This document shows positions 1 through 10,899 of a stretch of 64,000 nt of DNA, piece by piece; the first letter of the stretch is position 1, and every line of letters begins with the position of its first letter. Below the pieces are notes generated by a model. It searched no databases and was not told the origin of the DNA. It worked only from the letters and a program-made list of their open reading frames with translations. The position numbers were made by a program, and so were the translations under genes. This stretch comes from Selaginella tamariscina (taxonomy: Eukaryota; Streptophyta; Lycopodiopsida; Selaginellales; Selaginellaceae). The DNA lies in contig PUQB01000070.1 in the NCBI GenBank assembly GCA_003024785.1, forward strand, positions 124,001-188,000, written 5' to 3'.

Positions 1-168
1 TTAAGCACACAAAAATATCTCAATCATACAAAATTTGGTACATGCTTGAGCGCGTGGATGGATGATCCTGAAGATGTTGAGGCAAAGATAGATTTCCATG
101 ACTATGTTAAACTCATTGCTCCCGATGACTTGGAAAAACAGAGGAAGCTGACTTTGCAGTATCATTAA
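1..168 (+). CDS. 3' terminal exon of an unrecognised gene
   Basis: An open frame runs from base 1 to a TAA at 166-168 (about 55 codons) and enters from outside the window. The tail is acidic then basic: it reads WMDDPEDVEAKIDFHDYVKL and ends KLTLQYH. The 'AKIDFHDYVKLIAP' part resembles the end of an EF-hand loop and helix (D-x-hydrophobic-D-F-x-D-Y-V), so a calcium-binding protein is possible, but one partial motif is too little to name a family. Composition is coding-like and clearly unlike the AT-rich sequence that follows. The upstream exons lie outside the window, so function is left open. Confidence 0.5.
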   Translation, partial: LSTQKYLNHTKFGTCLSAWMDDPEDVEAKIDFHDYVKLIAPDDLEKQRKLTLQYH

Positions 169-2060
169 TGAAGTTTAATGAAAACGTTAACAACTACATG
201 TGGGAAGCTTTTATGGTTGAATTGTTGAGTGTTTGCAGTAGTAAGCTGAAAAACACAACATAAGAATAGAATGCTCATGTTGTACTAGGCTAAAAAGAGC
301 AATACCTCTAAATGTATTAAATACAAATATCAATATTTTAACGTATTTTTTTACATCACTGAACTTGGAAGTTTCGATGCCCCATCGAAAGATGACGACT
401 CAAAAAAATAAAAGGTATTATATGAATAACAAGATTTAACGACTGAGTTAATTTATCATTTAATTTAATTTTTGAAAAAGTCATGGAATATTCGATATGA
501 TGGTGGCGTGGAAGGTTCAAAACCTGTTAAATCCCCGTTAATTACCTTTTATTACGAGCCTATTGAACAATATAAACTCTATGTTAATTTTATAAACATG
601 CGCATACACACACATACTACATACCTACGTACACACATACATGTTTGGGGTTTAATTTTTCAATTTTATTTATAGACAGTATTACTCCTGAGGCCTACCA
701 AGACAATACGAAGTAAAAACATGAAAATGTACTCATCCATGTTGTCTCAGAAATGTATTTTATCTCATATTGTTAAGGTAAACTAATAAATACTTACCAG
801 TATATTATACATGCAGTTACACATCCATCCATCCACACACAGACACATGCAGTTATGGATGTGTGTTAGTTTACATTCCATATATCCTACCACTTACATA
901 AAACCTATAAAATATAGTGTATATATTTATGGTCATGCGTGCTCTCTCTCAACAAGAAATAAAGGAAAGAAGTACAAGTGAACTTATAAATTGATGCAGC
1001 ATAATATTATTTGTATACACGTTAATAAAGCATGAGTCAACAAAAAGGTATACTATTTATGTACCTTAAATAAGAAGTATTAGTAATATAATAATATTAT
1101 TTATTATTATGTATGTTTTTGGAGATATTTTTATGGCAAGGCCTGGTCAGAAATACTGAACTTTGATAGGCAGCCAATAACAGACCAGGGCCACTTTTCT
1201 AAGAAATCCTTAATGAAATGTTGTTTGTGTTTACAAAGAGAGGCACTCTTTCTTTAACACTTAGTGACAACAAGACTCTCACAGTCTAAGTCTTACTGAT
1301 GAATTTGCAGATAATAAAACTGTCATCACCAAAGTGTGCCTCACTCATTTAGAGAGTCTTTCAATGTCTCTTGTGCTTGAATGCTCCACTGCCTCTATAT
1401 CCAAGAAGTACTTGCAGGGTGATTTAGGTAGCCTTGATGGTCGCCAAAATGCTGTTGCCAATGCTTAGTCCTAAGGGTCCGGCACCTCGGGATATACAGG
1501 AAGATGCAGTGGTGGCCTCTACCCGGGGTTTATGTGCCAGTGGATTGGAGCTCCCTTCTAGCAGGGCTGCTACCTCCTCTACTAGGAAAGCTGGACAAGG
1601 AGAGGGAGGAGGGAGATCTGGGGAGGTGGCCACGATAGACAAAAGAGATTTATATATTTCCTTTCAAGATACAAAATGGCCCCTTCCCCAAAGAATGTCG
1701 GAGCAAGACACAATTGAGAAGATGAACTAGAAAGACCTTAACCCACTGCTTGCCTTCCTTTTTAAATAGTGGGTCAGCTAGTGCTAGGTCGTAGGCCCAG
1801 GTGGCACTTCCCTACTAGTCTACCGCCATGTGGCAGAGTTTTGTCCTATGGCCTTAATGTGCCTCCCTCACGAGTGTTATCCTGAATACCTTGGTAATTG
1901 ATCCGAACGATTGGATTCCAATTGCTATTAGTGCCGCCTGACATTTGTCACTATCGGTTAGTGCCCGTTGTACCTTCCCTTCTTGGATGTTTGCCCTCGT
2001 TGCTTATTCGCTTCGACTGACAGTTTGACGGTGGTGAAACCACCGTCAACTAGTCCATAA
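169..2060. other. No gene recognised; AT-rich then mixed sequence
   Basis: I see no supported gene. 169-1,130 is AT-rich with short (AC) runs. 1,130-2,060 has higher GC and short open frames on both strands (for example 1,434-1,730 plus). Because decayed pol lies just to the right on the minus strand, this part is probably the eroded downstream pol or LTR end of the same retroelement, but I could not read RNase H or integrase motifs in it. Confidence 0.4.
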
Positions 2061-2069
2061 GTTGTGAAG

Positions 2070-3360
2070 CTGAACAAAGTCTGTGAGGTTGTTCATGAAT
2101 ACTTGTTGGACCAATCTTTGGAAGATGGTTTGGCGTTGTAGAGGCAAAATAGCATAACCTTAAAGGTGAATGCCTCCCAATTAGAGATGAACGCTATATT
2201 GGCTCAATCTTCTTCCATGATCATGACTTGGTTGTATTCGCTGAAGTCATTCATGAAAGAGTACATTCATGCCTCGCTACATCCTCCAAGATGGCCTCAG
2301 TGAACAAAATGGGGAACAAATCCTTCTTTATGGCTGTGTTCAGCCATTGGTAGTCTATGCAAATTCTCAAATGCCCATCCTTCTTTAGTATGATGACAAT
2401 CGGTGATAACCACTAGGTTTTTGATAGGGGTATATAAAGTCCATTTCCAATCACTTGTTGATTTCTTGCTTGGCCTTCTATGCATAGTTGGGGTTAATGC
2501 AGTAATACTGCTAGTGATTGGGTCGTGCTTTAGGTTTTAGCTTGATCTTGTGCTAGCATAGCTCCGGTGGTACACCCCTCAGGTCGTGGTACGTCCAAGC
2601 GAACATCCCTTTAGGTATAGGCTTGCATGGGCATTGATATGCACTAGTCGGAGGGTTCTTCATATGTACCCACGTTAACTTGTGTGATTGCCACCTCAAG
2701 AGTAACGTTCCAACTATATGTGGGCTTGTCATGGTACTCATAGGATGGTGGAGCAATGTGCCTCAGCACGTGTGCCTCTAGGGCTTTCGTCCCTTCCTCC
2801 ATCCTGGTCACATGGTACATCACAATAATCTCCTGCACCTCATGGCAGAGGTTCACATCCCCTATGATGAACAAGTCCAGTAGGTAAGCCAAAATGGCTG
2901 CCTTTTCGTCATCATTGAGCCCAACATTACAATCTAGCACATGGTATTTCTACGATCGATCCTCTTATGGAACTTGTTCTGTAGTTACAGATATTAGTCC
3001 ATTCTTGGTGGGAAAGCTTACATGCTGGTACTCCCAGTCATGCTGCACTTTTGCCCCCCCTAAGCCAGAGTTGTCCTAGTAGCAGGTTGAATCCCATTTG
3101 GAGTGCATGTCAAGGAAAACGATGCTGATTAAGAACTTAATGCTCTGGATTTTGACCTTTACTTTCCTCATGAAACCTTTATTGGACTGGTTTGCCATAT
3201 GTATGAGGAAGGGTGAGGAATCTGGAGGTTGCATTTTTAACTTTTGGTGCAGCTCAGCCGACATAAGGTTCACGCCCGAACCTTCGTCTATGATGACATT
3301 GTAGATGGTGTAGCCTGCAATTTGCACTAGTATGGCCAACACATCATCCACAAAGTCTAT
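2070..3360 (-). mobile_element. Decayed Ty3/gypsy pol (protease and reverse transcriptase)
   Basis: On the minus strand, 3,351-3,076 encodes a retroviral-type aspartic protease with active-site-like IIDEGSGVNLMS and a following HMANQS block. Further downstream MFAWTYHDLRGVPPEL (around 2,610-2,560) is the segment that precedes reverse transcriptase in plant Ty3/gypsy pol. Reverse transcriptase follows as KKDGHLRICIDYQWLN (about 2,390-2,320) and an eroded SEYNQVMIMEED / FKVMLFCLYNA block (about 2,240-2,130). Frames switch several times and stops are frequent, so this is a dead copy. Gag, RNase H, integrase and recognisable LTRs were not found. The upstream piece at 3,370-3,665 recurs next to the foldback at 22-23.6 kb, so this remnant travelled with that duplication. 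Confidence 0.85.
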
Positions 3361-3369
3361 TACTATTGT

Positions 3370-3665
3370 TGTAGCAGGCTAGGGCTAGGTAGGTGGAGAT
3401 GAATCTTCTTGTGGCCAACAATTGGCAACTGCAGCACACTCTAGAGTTCAAGGATCATGCAGGTATGGTGTAGCTTAGTTGAGGACGCCATCCAGGTAAG
3501 AGAATCCATGCCCATCTCCCTTGTTATCTACTTCATACAGTGCAAATTTGGGGATCCCACAATAAGATGAGAGCGCTAGGTACCACTGTTGTTTTTGGAA
3601 TTTCTATTTGAATTTTCTAACCAGATTCTTGCTCCAAAATAGGCAAGCTCTCATTCATTACTTTT
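3370..3665. repeat. Segment duplicated at the edges of the second foldback
   Basis: The sequence around 'gatcatgcaggtatgg' (about 3,450) and 'gggatcccacaataa' (3,552) recurs near 22,193 in the same orientation and, reverse-complemented, at about 23,450-23,620. On the minus strand it lies just upstream of the Ty3 protease, so it is probably retroelement gag or leader sequence. It marks the outer boundary of the foldback duplications and ties the 3.4-7.5 kb block to the 22.2-23.6 kb block. Confidence 0.7.
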
Positions 3666-4004
3666 TCAACATAGATTGACAAAATTGACTTAAACTATGA
3701 CCTAGACCACTAAAAAACCATGATGCCTTAGATCAAAAAAATTTAACTCAATATATATAATGAATTTTGATGATCTTCAATCATATAAAATACGTAAATT
3801 AAATCTTATATTCTTTAATATTATGAATATATAGTATTAATTTATTAATTATATATATTAATAATATATATATTTAACCCTAAATTTTGGTTTTACTATT
3901 CATGAATAGTGAAACCATGGTTTAAAATCAATTTTGACAATCATTGTTTTTTAATAATATGCATTCACCAATTGTAGGCACACATTTGACTATATTTATA
4001 TATA

Positions 4005-4505
4005 GGGAAAATTACATTTATACCCTTGAAATTTATTATATTTACATATATGCCCCTAAAAGTTTTATATTTACATATATACCTCTCTAAAAATTGTAAA
4101 TTTACATATATACTCTTTGAAAAATTTCAATCATAATATTTTGACTTTTAAAATAATATTATTAATTAAAAATATATTTTCAATTCATAATATTGTAAAT
4201 GAAAGAATTAAAACTTATTTAGTGTTAAATATCAAAAAATTGTCATAGTAAAAAATGGAATATTTTTAAAATAATTATATTATTTTGTGATATATATGTT
4301 TAATAAACTGTATTGTGGACCTAATATAATAAAATACAAACTAATTATAAATCTTTATTGATTTTTAAAAAAGTTTTTAATTTTTAATTTTGAAATTTAT
4401 GAAATTTTAAATTGAAGTTTTAGAGGTATATATGTAAATATAAAACTTCTAAAGGTATATATGTAAATATAATATATTTTAGAGGTATAAATGTAATTTA
4501 TGTAT
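4005..4505. mobile_element. MITE-like element with long sub-repeated terminal inverted repeats
   Basis: The left end begins gggaaaattacatttatacc and contains about three imperfect ~31-bp units of the form 'atttacatatat-ccc-taaaa'. The right end (4,415-4,500) is the inverse, with units such as 'ggtatatatgtaaatat' and a final 'ggtataaatgtaattta'. The ~500-bp middle is AT-rich and non-coding. Related copies lie at 20,440-20,955 and 24,652-25,230. No transposase is present, so it is non-autonomous. A target-site duplication was not clear, so the superfamily is not assigned. Confidence 0.75.
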
Positions 4506-4699
4506 ATATATATATATAATGTGATAAATTCAATGTGCATATTACACACATATCTAATGCACAAAGTTAAATATAGATAATTTGTGTATATTAAAAGTGA
4601 AAGGAGAAACAATTACCCATGTTCGCAACCTTGTTGCTAATTGATTGGTGTCATAATTGTATAACTTGCGTGCTTTTTCTAATTTTGTTTTATTTTCTA

Positions 4700-5085
4700 G
4701 ATTAAGGTGCTTATGACGGGATAGAGGAGATGAAGAGGTTTATGAATGGGTTTTTTTTGTGTAATGGGAGAGCTCTTCGTACATGACTCTCGAGTATATC
4801 AAGACACTTCACAAGCTTATACTTCGTGGGGAAGATATCCATGCAGCACGAGTGAGAACAACTACTGTATATGTATTGTACCACAATTATGAATGTGTCT
4901 GCCTAGCATACTGACTTATGGAAAATCTGTGCACAAAGACAAATGAACAGTCCAAAAGGTCTATGTGGAAAAAGTTAACATTATGTAAGTGTTGAACCTT
5001 GGTTATAAGCTATTTTACAACTTTGAACAACTTCATCTTTTTAAAGATAGTAATGGGCACATGAGCAGGCTACTATTGTATCACA
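4700..5085 (+). pseudogene. FIC-domain gene relic in left foldback arm
   Basis: The plus strand reads LEYIKTLHKLILRGEDI then RVRTTTVYV, HNYECV and ENLCTKTNEQ, which is the layout of the FIC core upstream of the active site (helix with LH..L..G, then the R-T/V segment, then a second helix). Near 5,025-5,085 it reads EQLHLFKDSNGHMSRLLLY followed by HMLK and a good donor gtaata. HLFKDSNGH at 5,034-5,060 is a decayed FIC active-site motif (HPFxDGNGR), with P to L, G to S and R to H changes. FIC enzymes transfer AMP or related groups from nucleotides to target hydroxyls using the motif histidine. Frames are interrupted by stops, so this copy cannot make enzyme. Confidence 0.75.
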
Positions 5086-6914
5086 TGCTAAAGTAATATA
5101 TATGTATATGTATCACATACACACACATATAAAATATGCATTATGTGATATAAAAACGATATAAACGTCTTTAATAATCTTATTGTCTCTATGGATATGC
5201 AATTGGGTGGCACCTATGCTTCTTTTGGACATCTATTCAAAATGGATGTGTATCACTATTTTCAAAAGAAGAACCATTATATTTTTACATAAACGATTAT
5301 TGATTTGATTGTATCAAAAACAATTTTTTCAACTTTTTTTTTTGCCAAAAGTTGAGCCAGCAAGACATACTAGAAAGATAGCAGAGGTAAATATTACTTT
5401 TGTGTATGTGTATGTATAAACGTGTAAACATGTATGTAACTTCTTTTTACAAGTTGAGATCTACAACCTGAATGTTAACATATGAGAACTATACTTACGT
5501 GGCATAAAGACAATAATTGTGTCTAGCCATGCAAACTCCTTCACAATACAGATATACAGTGTTTTTGCCAATGTTCCTTCATTAATAACTACTTTGGATT
5601 TAAACATTTATGAACAGTATGTCCATGACATAAAAATAATAAGTTCAACTACATACACCTTTATTATTTTTTTAATGCAAAATCTTATAAAATCCTTTGG
5701 ATATAATTCAAGTGCATCTCTTTCATTCTCTTTCTCTCTCACACACATTCATAAGTTATGACATTTTATTTATTTATTTTGCTGCAGACTTCTTGTTTAT
5801 AATGATAACTTTTAACAAAGACCTTAATGACATATTCTTAATTAGGAAAGTAAATATTAAAGGATTTTATAACTTAATGTTAACATTTTATATTTAATTT
5901 AAAATAAATAATGCATGTACATCTATGGTGTGTAGACTTATTATGAAATATTTATTATTCTCGATATATTTATTTAATGGATGATTTGTTATTCGAAATG
6001 GTATTAGAACAGAACTTTACAACAAGTTCAATTATAATACCGTTTTAAATAGTAAATTTTCCACTACATAAACACATCAAAAATAACAAATATTTCATAA
6101 TAAATTTACACACCACAAATGTACATGCATTATTTATTTTAAACTAAATATAAAACACTGATACTAAATTATAAAATCCTCTTATATCCACTTCCTTAAT
6201 CGAGAATATATCATTAAATTTTTTGTTAATAATCACCATTCTAGACAAGAAAATTTATAATAAAATAAATAAATAAGACGTTATAATTTATGAATATGTG
6301 TGTGTGTGTGAAAAAGAGAAAAAGAAATATGCATATAAATTATACCCAAAGGATTTCATAAGACTTTATTATGTTAAAAAGACAAGAAGGGTATGTGTAA
6401 TTAAATTTATTACTTTTATGTCACGAACATATTATTCATAAATGTTTAAATCCAAAGTAATCGTCGATGAGGAATGCCAACCAAAATATATATATTTATA
6501 TTGTGAAGAAGTTTGTATGGACAAACACAACTATCTTTATGCCAAATAAATATAATTTTTATATATTAACATTTAGGTTATAGATAACTTATAAAAAAAT
6601 TACATATATATTTACACATTTATACATACACATGCACAAAAATAAATTTACCTCTGCTATGTTTTTGATATGGCTTGTTGATTTAACTTTTGCTTAAAAG
6701 AAAAAGTTGAAAAACTATTTCTGACGCAATCAATAGTAATCATTGTGTAAAAACATATGATTCTTCTCTTGAAAACAACAATACATATCCATTTTAGATA
6801 AATGTCTAAAAAAGCATGGGCCAATAAAGGCCACTCACCTGCATAGACACAATAAGATTACCAGACATAATGCATATTTTATATGCGTGTGTGTATGTGA
6901 TACATATACATATA

Positions 6915-7260
6915 TATTACCTTAGCATGTAATACAATAGTAGCATGCCCAACTATAAGTATTCAAAATTATAAAACAACTTATATACATAATGTTAACT
7001 GTTAACTTTTCCCCCGTAGACTTTTGAACTTGTCTCAACTATACACAGATTTTTCGTAAGCCGGTGTACTGGGTAGACACATTCATAATCATGATATGAC
7101 ATGTATACAATAGTTGTTCTCACTTGTGCTGCACGGATATCTTCCCTACCAAATATAAGTTGTGAAACGTCTTAATATACCCAAGAGTCGCGTTCGGAGA
7201 ACTCTCCCGTTGAACGTAAAAGAACCCAACATCAACCTCTTCATCTCCTCTTTATCCCGT
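6915..7260 (-). pseudogene. FIC-domain gene relic in right foldback arm
   Basis: Reading the minus strand from about 7,235: LGYIKTFHNLYL, then in another frame REDIRAAQVRTT with IVYMSYHDYECV and KNLCIVETSS, matching the left arm and FIC core layout. The active-site block is lost: where the left arm has HLFKDSNGH this arm has only a short remnant before LLLY. It is thus a sibling of the left-arm relic that decayed on its own path. Function as enzyme is excluded by the missing motif and frame changes. Confidence 0.7.
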
Positions 7261-7469
7261 CCATAAGCACCTTAATCCAGAAAATAAAACAAAATAAAAA
7301 AAAGCACACCAAGTTATACAATCATGAAACTACACACACCAATCAATAAGCAGCAAGGTTGGACAGGGATAACCGTCCCCTTTACACAAATTATCTATAT
7401 TTAACTTTGTGCATTAGCTATGTGTGTAATATGCACATTGAATATATCACATATTATATATATATACAT

Positions 7470-7878
7470 ATGCATAAATATTTAAAAAGTATATTCTGCA
7501 AAACGTTTAATATTTATATTTTAATTTAGTATAATTCATAATTCATTTATAAACACATATTGTATATATTGGTTTCTATTTAATTTATTATAATATTAAA
7601 GAAAAAGTATATTGTTTCTCTTACGCTACTTTAAATCGGAACTGATTTAATATAAATTAATATTCTTGACATATTTGCAAGGGTGAGTATAATAAGCATA
7701 AATATGCAAGTCATATTGCGTGCGCATAAAGGTAAAGAGTGTATGCGCTAATTGTACCATGATAACTTTTATTGTACATAAAAGCGGTCTTGCTACTCAA
7801 AAAATTGAGATAATAGTTGTGCGTGCGTGCGTGCGTGCGGGGTCAAAAATGTATGTACGTTTATGTTAATAATATCAC
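7470..7878. repeat. AT-rich TAF1B 3' flank shared by three copies
   Basis: The sequence from 'gcataaatatttaaaaagta' to the GCGT-repeat near 7,820 is found reverse-complemented at about 19,385-19,860. A more diverged version in the same orientation lies at about 23,690-23,915. It contains no gene. A (TGCG)n run lies near 7,822-7,840. Confidence 0.75.
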
Positions 7879-8059
7879 CTGTTTGCTCGAGAGTTCCTCA
7901 AACAGCTTCCATAGATGACCATACACCGTTTCCTCATCCACGGACAGCTTCATTCCGGGAAAAACATATTCTTGTTAATAATTGAGATACTCTTTCAACT
8001 CCGGTTCTGCACACACATGCATCCAATGTAACACACACACACACGTACATCCAATGTAA

Positions 8060-8090
<31 letters not shown>

Positions 8091-8441
8091 ATGCAACAGA
8101 ATGCACAACCCAAGTAAACATATATTATATTAATGCGTGCAAACCTGGTTTCATCGCATTCTCCAGCAGGCGGTTCTCAATACTATCCAAAACGCTCTGA
8201 AACTTCGCTCTTCGAGAAGTAGAAGTCTTTAACTTAGCACTGAGCCCCGTCAACATCGTACCTGATTTTCAATGCCACAATAATCATGGCCATTACATAA
8301 GCACGGGTTGGAAAGGCCTTTCCCCGTGCAGAAAGCCAGATCCCCTCTGGCATATACCACTCATATAGTCTCTCCAAATAGCTCATTACTTCCCCTGCTT
8401 CAAGTCCCAGATCCCTCAACAACCTGCACACGATCCATTAG

Positions 8442-8472
<31 letters not shown>

Positions 8473-9423
8473 CACACACCTGTATGAGATTGGATGGAAG
8501 TTCACGGGGGAAAGCTGGAGTTTGAGTCGATTAGCAACGTATGCAGCAAGCATCTCCACCATCCGAGCATTTGACAGGAACAAAGGCCAGAACAGATTCT
8601 TTGGTTCGAGATCTGAGACATGAATAGTTCTCAGGTCGGGTCCAATGAAACGCCTTGCTTGTATCTTGCTTGTATCTTCAAGAAAGCAGTAAGATATGGT
8701 AGCCTCTCCTGTGTTGCCCACTCTACGATGTCCGTGGGCAGTACATTCTCTCGTGCAATGTGACATGCCAGGAACAGAATTGCCAGAGTTGTCCGTAATG
8801 GAATACGCTCCCTGAGAGCCTCTGTCCAGATTGTAACAAGTCTCAACCCCGCCTTCGACTTTGGTATCTTAATCCTCGGCTTGTGGTTCCTCTTTTTCTT
8901 CTTCGGTTCTTCTACCTTTGTCTCTCCTGTTTCTGCCTAGAAGAAACAATACAGAAATACATAGATAGATAAACAAATATACCCTGTGTGTGTGTGTGTG
9001 TACGCACATGCGTGCGTCGTTAACAGACAGCATGAAAAGAAAGAACGTATTAATACACGAAGCCAAGCAAACGTAGAGAAGCTTATACGTTGTCAGCTCG
9101 AAATTATGCACCGTGCGTAGTTAGTAGACACCCCCCCCTTCTACTCACTCACATGCTTACCTCAGAATCCGCAAGAAGCACCGCTTCGTCAGCCCATGAA
9201 GACTGGAAAACCCGAGTATATGTCACGAAACGAAGCCAGATGGGTCCGACAATTCCACAGATAAGCGGAGTGACACCATATTCCTGAACTAGTGCCTCAC
9301 ACTGCATCTGTAGCATCTTCTGCACACCCTCTACATAATATTCACGAATATGAACCGCAAACCTGCTTGGAAGCTTCGAAGCATCGTACGTTTGTTGTGT
9401 TCCCATCCATATATGTACATTCT
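7879..9423 (-). pseudogene. TAF1B: TAF1B/Rrn7-like RNA polymerase I initiation factor, copy A (broken)
   Basis: TAF1B (yeast Rrn7, Arabidopsis MEE12 family) is the TFIIB-like subunit that recruits Pol I to rDNA promoters in the nucleolus. Minus-strand exons: 9,423-9,161 (REYYVEGVQKMLQMQCEALV, LICGIVGPIWLRF, SSWADEAVLL), 8,936-8,480 (KKKKRNHKPRIK, WTEALRERIPLRTTLAI, LPTDIVEWATQERLPYLTAF, then LKLQLSPVNFHPISYR), 8,423-8,145 (LLRDLGLEAGEVMSYLERLY, EWYMPEGIWLSARGKAFPTR) and 8,006-7,879 (GMKLSVDEETVYGHLWKLF). These follow the order of the cyclin-like core. Breaks: an 11-bp tandem duplication at about 8,653-8,677 shifts frame; about 29 bases present in copy B are missing after YDVDG near 8,253; a TAA replaces the TGC of copy B in the last exon (about 7,970). 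The zinc ribbon start is uncertain. Confidence 0.85.
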
Positions 9424-9458
9424 CTGCATTATAACATTCATTTTATAAACCAACCATC

Positions 9459-9489
<31 letters not shown>

Positions 9490-9549
9490 ACTACATAACT
9501 ACGGTGGGAAAACTTTTTAAATAGACATAACACACACACTCGTGTGTCC

Positions 9550-9586
<37 letters not shown>

Positions 9587-9704
9587 CCGCAGCTTTAAAG
9601 CATTTATGGCGCTGTGTAAATATGATAAGAAACAAGCTACTCCTCGGATAACATGTATATGAGTCATATTTATGCATATATGCACACATGTATACACTCA
9701 ATAT

Positions 9705-10001
9705 ATATGCATGCCGAATGTATTTGGAGTTCCTCCTGTTGGTCGGGCCTCTGAGAGAGTATTCTAAGGAGCTCATCCTCTTTGGCCCTGGCAGAACTTG
9801 GATCTTCAATATCATCGGCGACCCTTTGAGCATTTTCTGGAGTAGGGCATCCTGCTCCTCCCGCTCCACATTCATCTGCCTGGCGAATGCAAATGTGCGC
9901 CTCCCTGTCTCGTCTATTGCTCCGGCTCTGCCATGAAATTCTGGGACTGCGTACCGCCCGCCATAGCTCCGCCCTTCCCAAACCCCTGTACAGCCCGCCA
10001 T
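9705..10001 (-). pseudogene. Possible 5' exon of TAF1B copy A
   Basis: This GC-richer block on the minus strand is open in two frames, starts at an ATG at 10,001 just after 'gggtttatgg', and lies in the position expected for the N-terminal exon. One frame reads GGTQSQNFMAEPEQ then stops; another reads TPENAQRVADDIEDPSSA and KEDELLRILSQ. Joining these frames gives a plausible acidic linker, but I cannot see a clean zinc ribbon. Assignment to TAF1B rests mainly on position and orientation; it could be a separate small exon. Confidence 0.4.
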
Positions 10002-10108
10002 AAACCCTAAATCCCCACGAACCCTAAAAAGCGCTCTCTATGGAGTCACGAATACACTTAATATTATTAATAATAAGACAACTATGTATAAATTTGAAAT
10101 ATGCAACT

Positions 10109-10535
10109 TCAACTTGCTAATCTTATACGCTTCCTTTTGGATCTGCTCACATCTTCACATTCATATACATTGTCATGTTCGGTGCCATCATTCTCCGTTA
10201 TACAGTGTTGATATTCATTCAAGAGTTCACAATGAAGAGTCTTGCCACAACTTGGAAACTGCAGATGGAGTGCAGTGAAGAACCTTTTCCACCCCATGTA
10301 AACACCTTCAGTTACAAGTGCGCTGACATCCAGTGGAATCCCTTCCACGGTTCTGCTAAAACACTCCAAATAAACATCCCTGCTCACGAAAGGGGGATCT
10401 ACAGAAAGTTCTGCATCAACACAACAGTACGTTGGGAGACAAGATAGTAACAGTCTGTAGTATGTGTGCTAGCATAATCCTTCCAGTCCGCCCATTTCCG
10501 TCCACAAAGGGGTGAATCTGTTCACATCTTCTTGG
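10109..10535 (-). pseudogene. FIC-domain C-terminal region with canonical active site
   Basis: At 10,514-10,488 the minus strand reads HPFVDGNGR, followed by TGRIMLAHILQ. This is the textbook FIC/Fido active-site loop: catalytic His, Phe, the Asp/Gly/Asn anion hole and the phosphate-binding Arg. Downstream, in another frame (10,387-10,109), it continues VSRDVYLECFSRTVEGIP with DVSALVTEGVYM and GWKRFFTALHL, then a basic tail RSKRKRIRL. Stops separate the motif from both sides, so no continuous product is possible as assembled. The protein would add a nucleotide-derived group, usually AMP, to a protein hydroxyl. FIC genes are rare in land plants as far as I know. Confidence 0.75.
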
Positions 10536-10899
10536 AATGCTTGGAGCTACTCAGGAGTATGCAGTGTGTCCCAAACTTTGCCACCAACACTAAAGCCATG
10601 TGGTTAACCAGATCCACGACGTGGTTACTCTAAAAAACAACACAATTAATATGTGTGTGTGATTGTGTATCATATACACAGGATGTCTATTACATGTGTG
10701 TAATCATTCTATATGGTACAAAACATCAATATATGTGTGTGTGTGTGACATTGGTATATTTTTGATATATTTTAGATCTATTTCATTACCTGTATCCCCA
10801 CTCGTTATCACCAGGTCTTGCTTAATGGGACACATAGATACAAGTATATTATATGTGTGTATATAATATTCACATTCCACAGACATATACATACACGTA

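Larger units (their letters stand above)
4510..7470. repeat. Giant nearly loop-less inverted repeat (foldback), about 3 kb
   Basis: The left arm (about 4,510-6,015) pairs with the right arm (about 6,020-7,470) along its whole length. Anchor pairs: gcacaaagttaaatatagat at 4,559 against its complement ending at 7,412; atgcatgtacat near 5,910 against its complement near 6,130; 'cctctgctat' at 6,650 against the complementary 'atagcagagg' near 5,378. The symmetry centre is near 6,015 with almost no spacer, so a transcript would form a ~1.4-kb-arm hairpin. Both arms contain FIC-domain coding relics. Arms differ by many substitutions and indels, so the structure is not recent, or its arms are not homogenised. 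The right edge runs directly into the 3' flank of TAF1B copy A. Confidence 0.85.

Noticed and set aside
1434..1730. 98-residue open frame, glycine/serine-rich
   Set aside because: Overlaps an equal frame on the other strand, no motif, and lies in probable retroelement debris.
5519..5897. Two overlapping open frames near the first foldback centre
   Set aside because: AT-rich text of Phe/Ile/Ser; mirrored by the opposite arm; no domain.
7801..8095. CRISPR-like regular repeats
   Set aside because: These are simple (TGCG)n and (AC)n tracts without spacers in a plant genome.
9438..9697. Open frames rich in THTHTHTH / SLSLSL
   Set aside because: Translated (CA)n and (CT)n microsatellites. The same applies near 26.2, 30.1, 32.0 and 35.1 kb.
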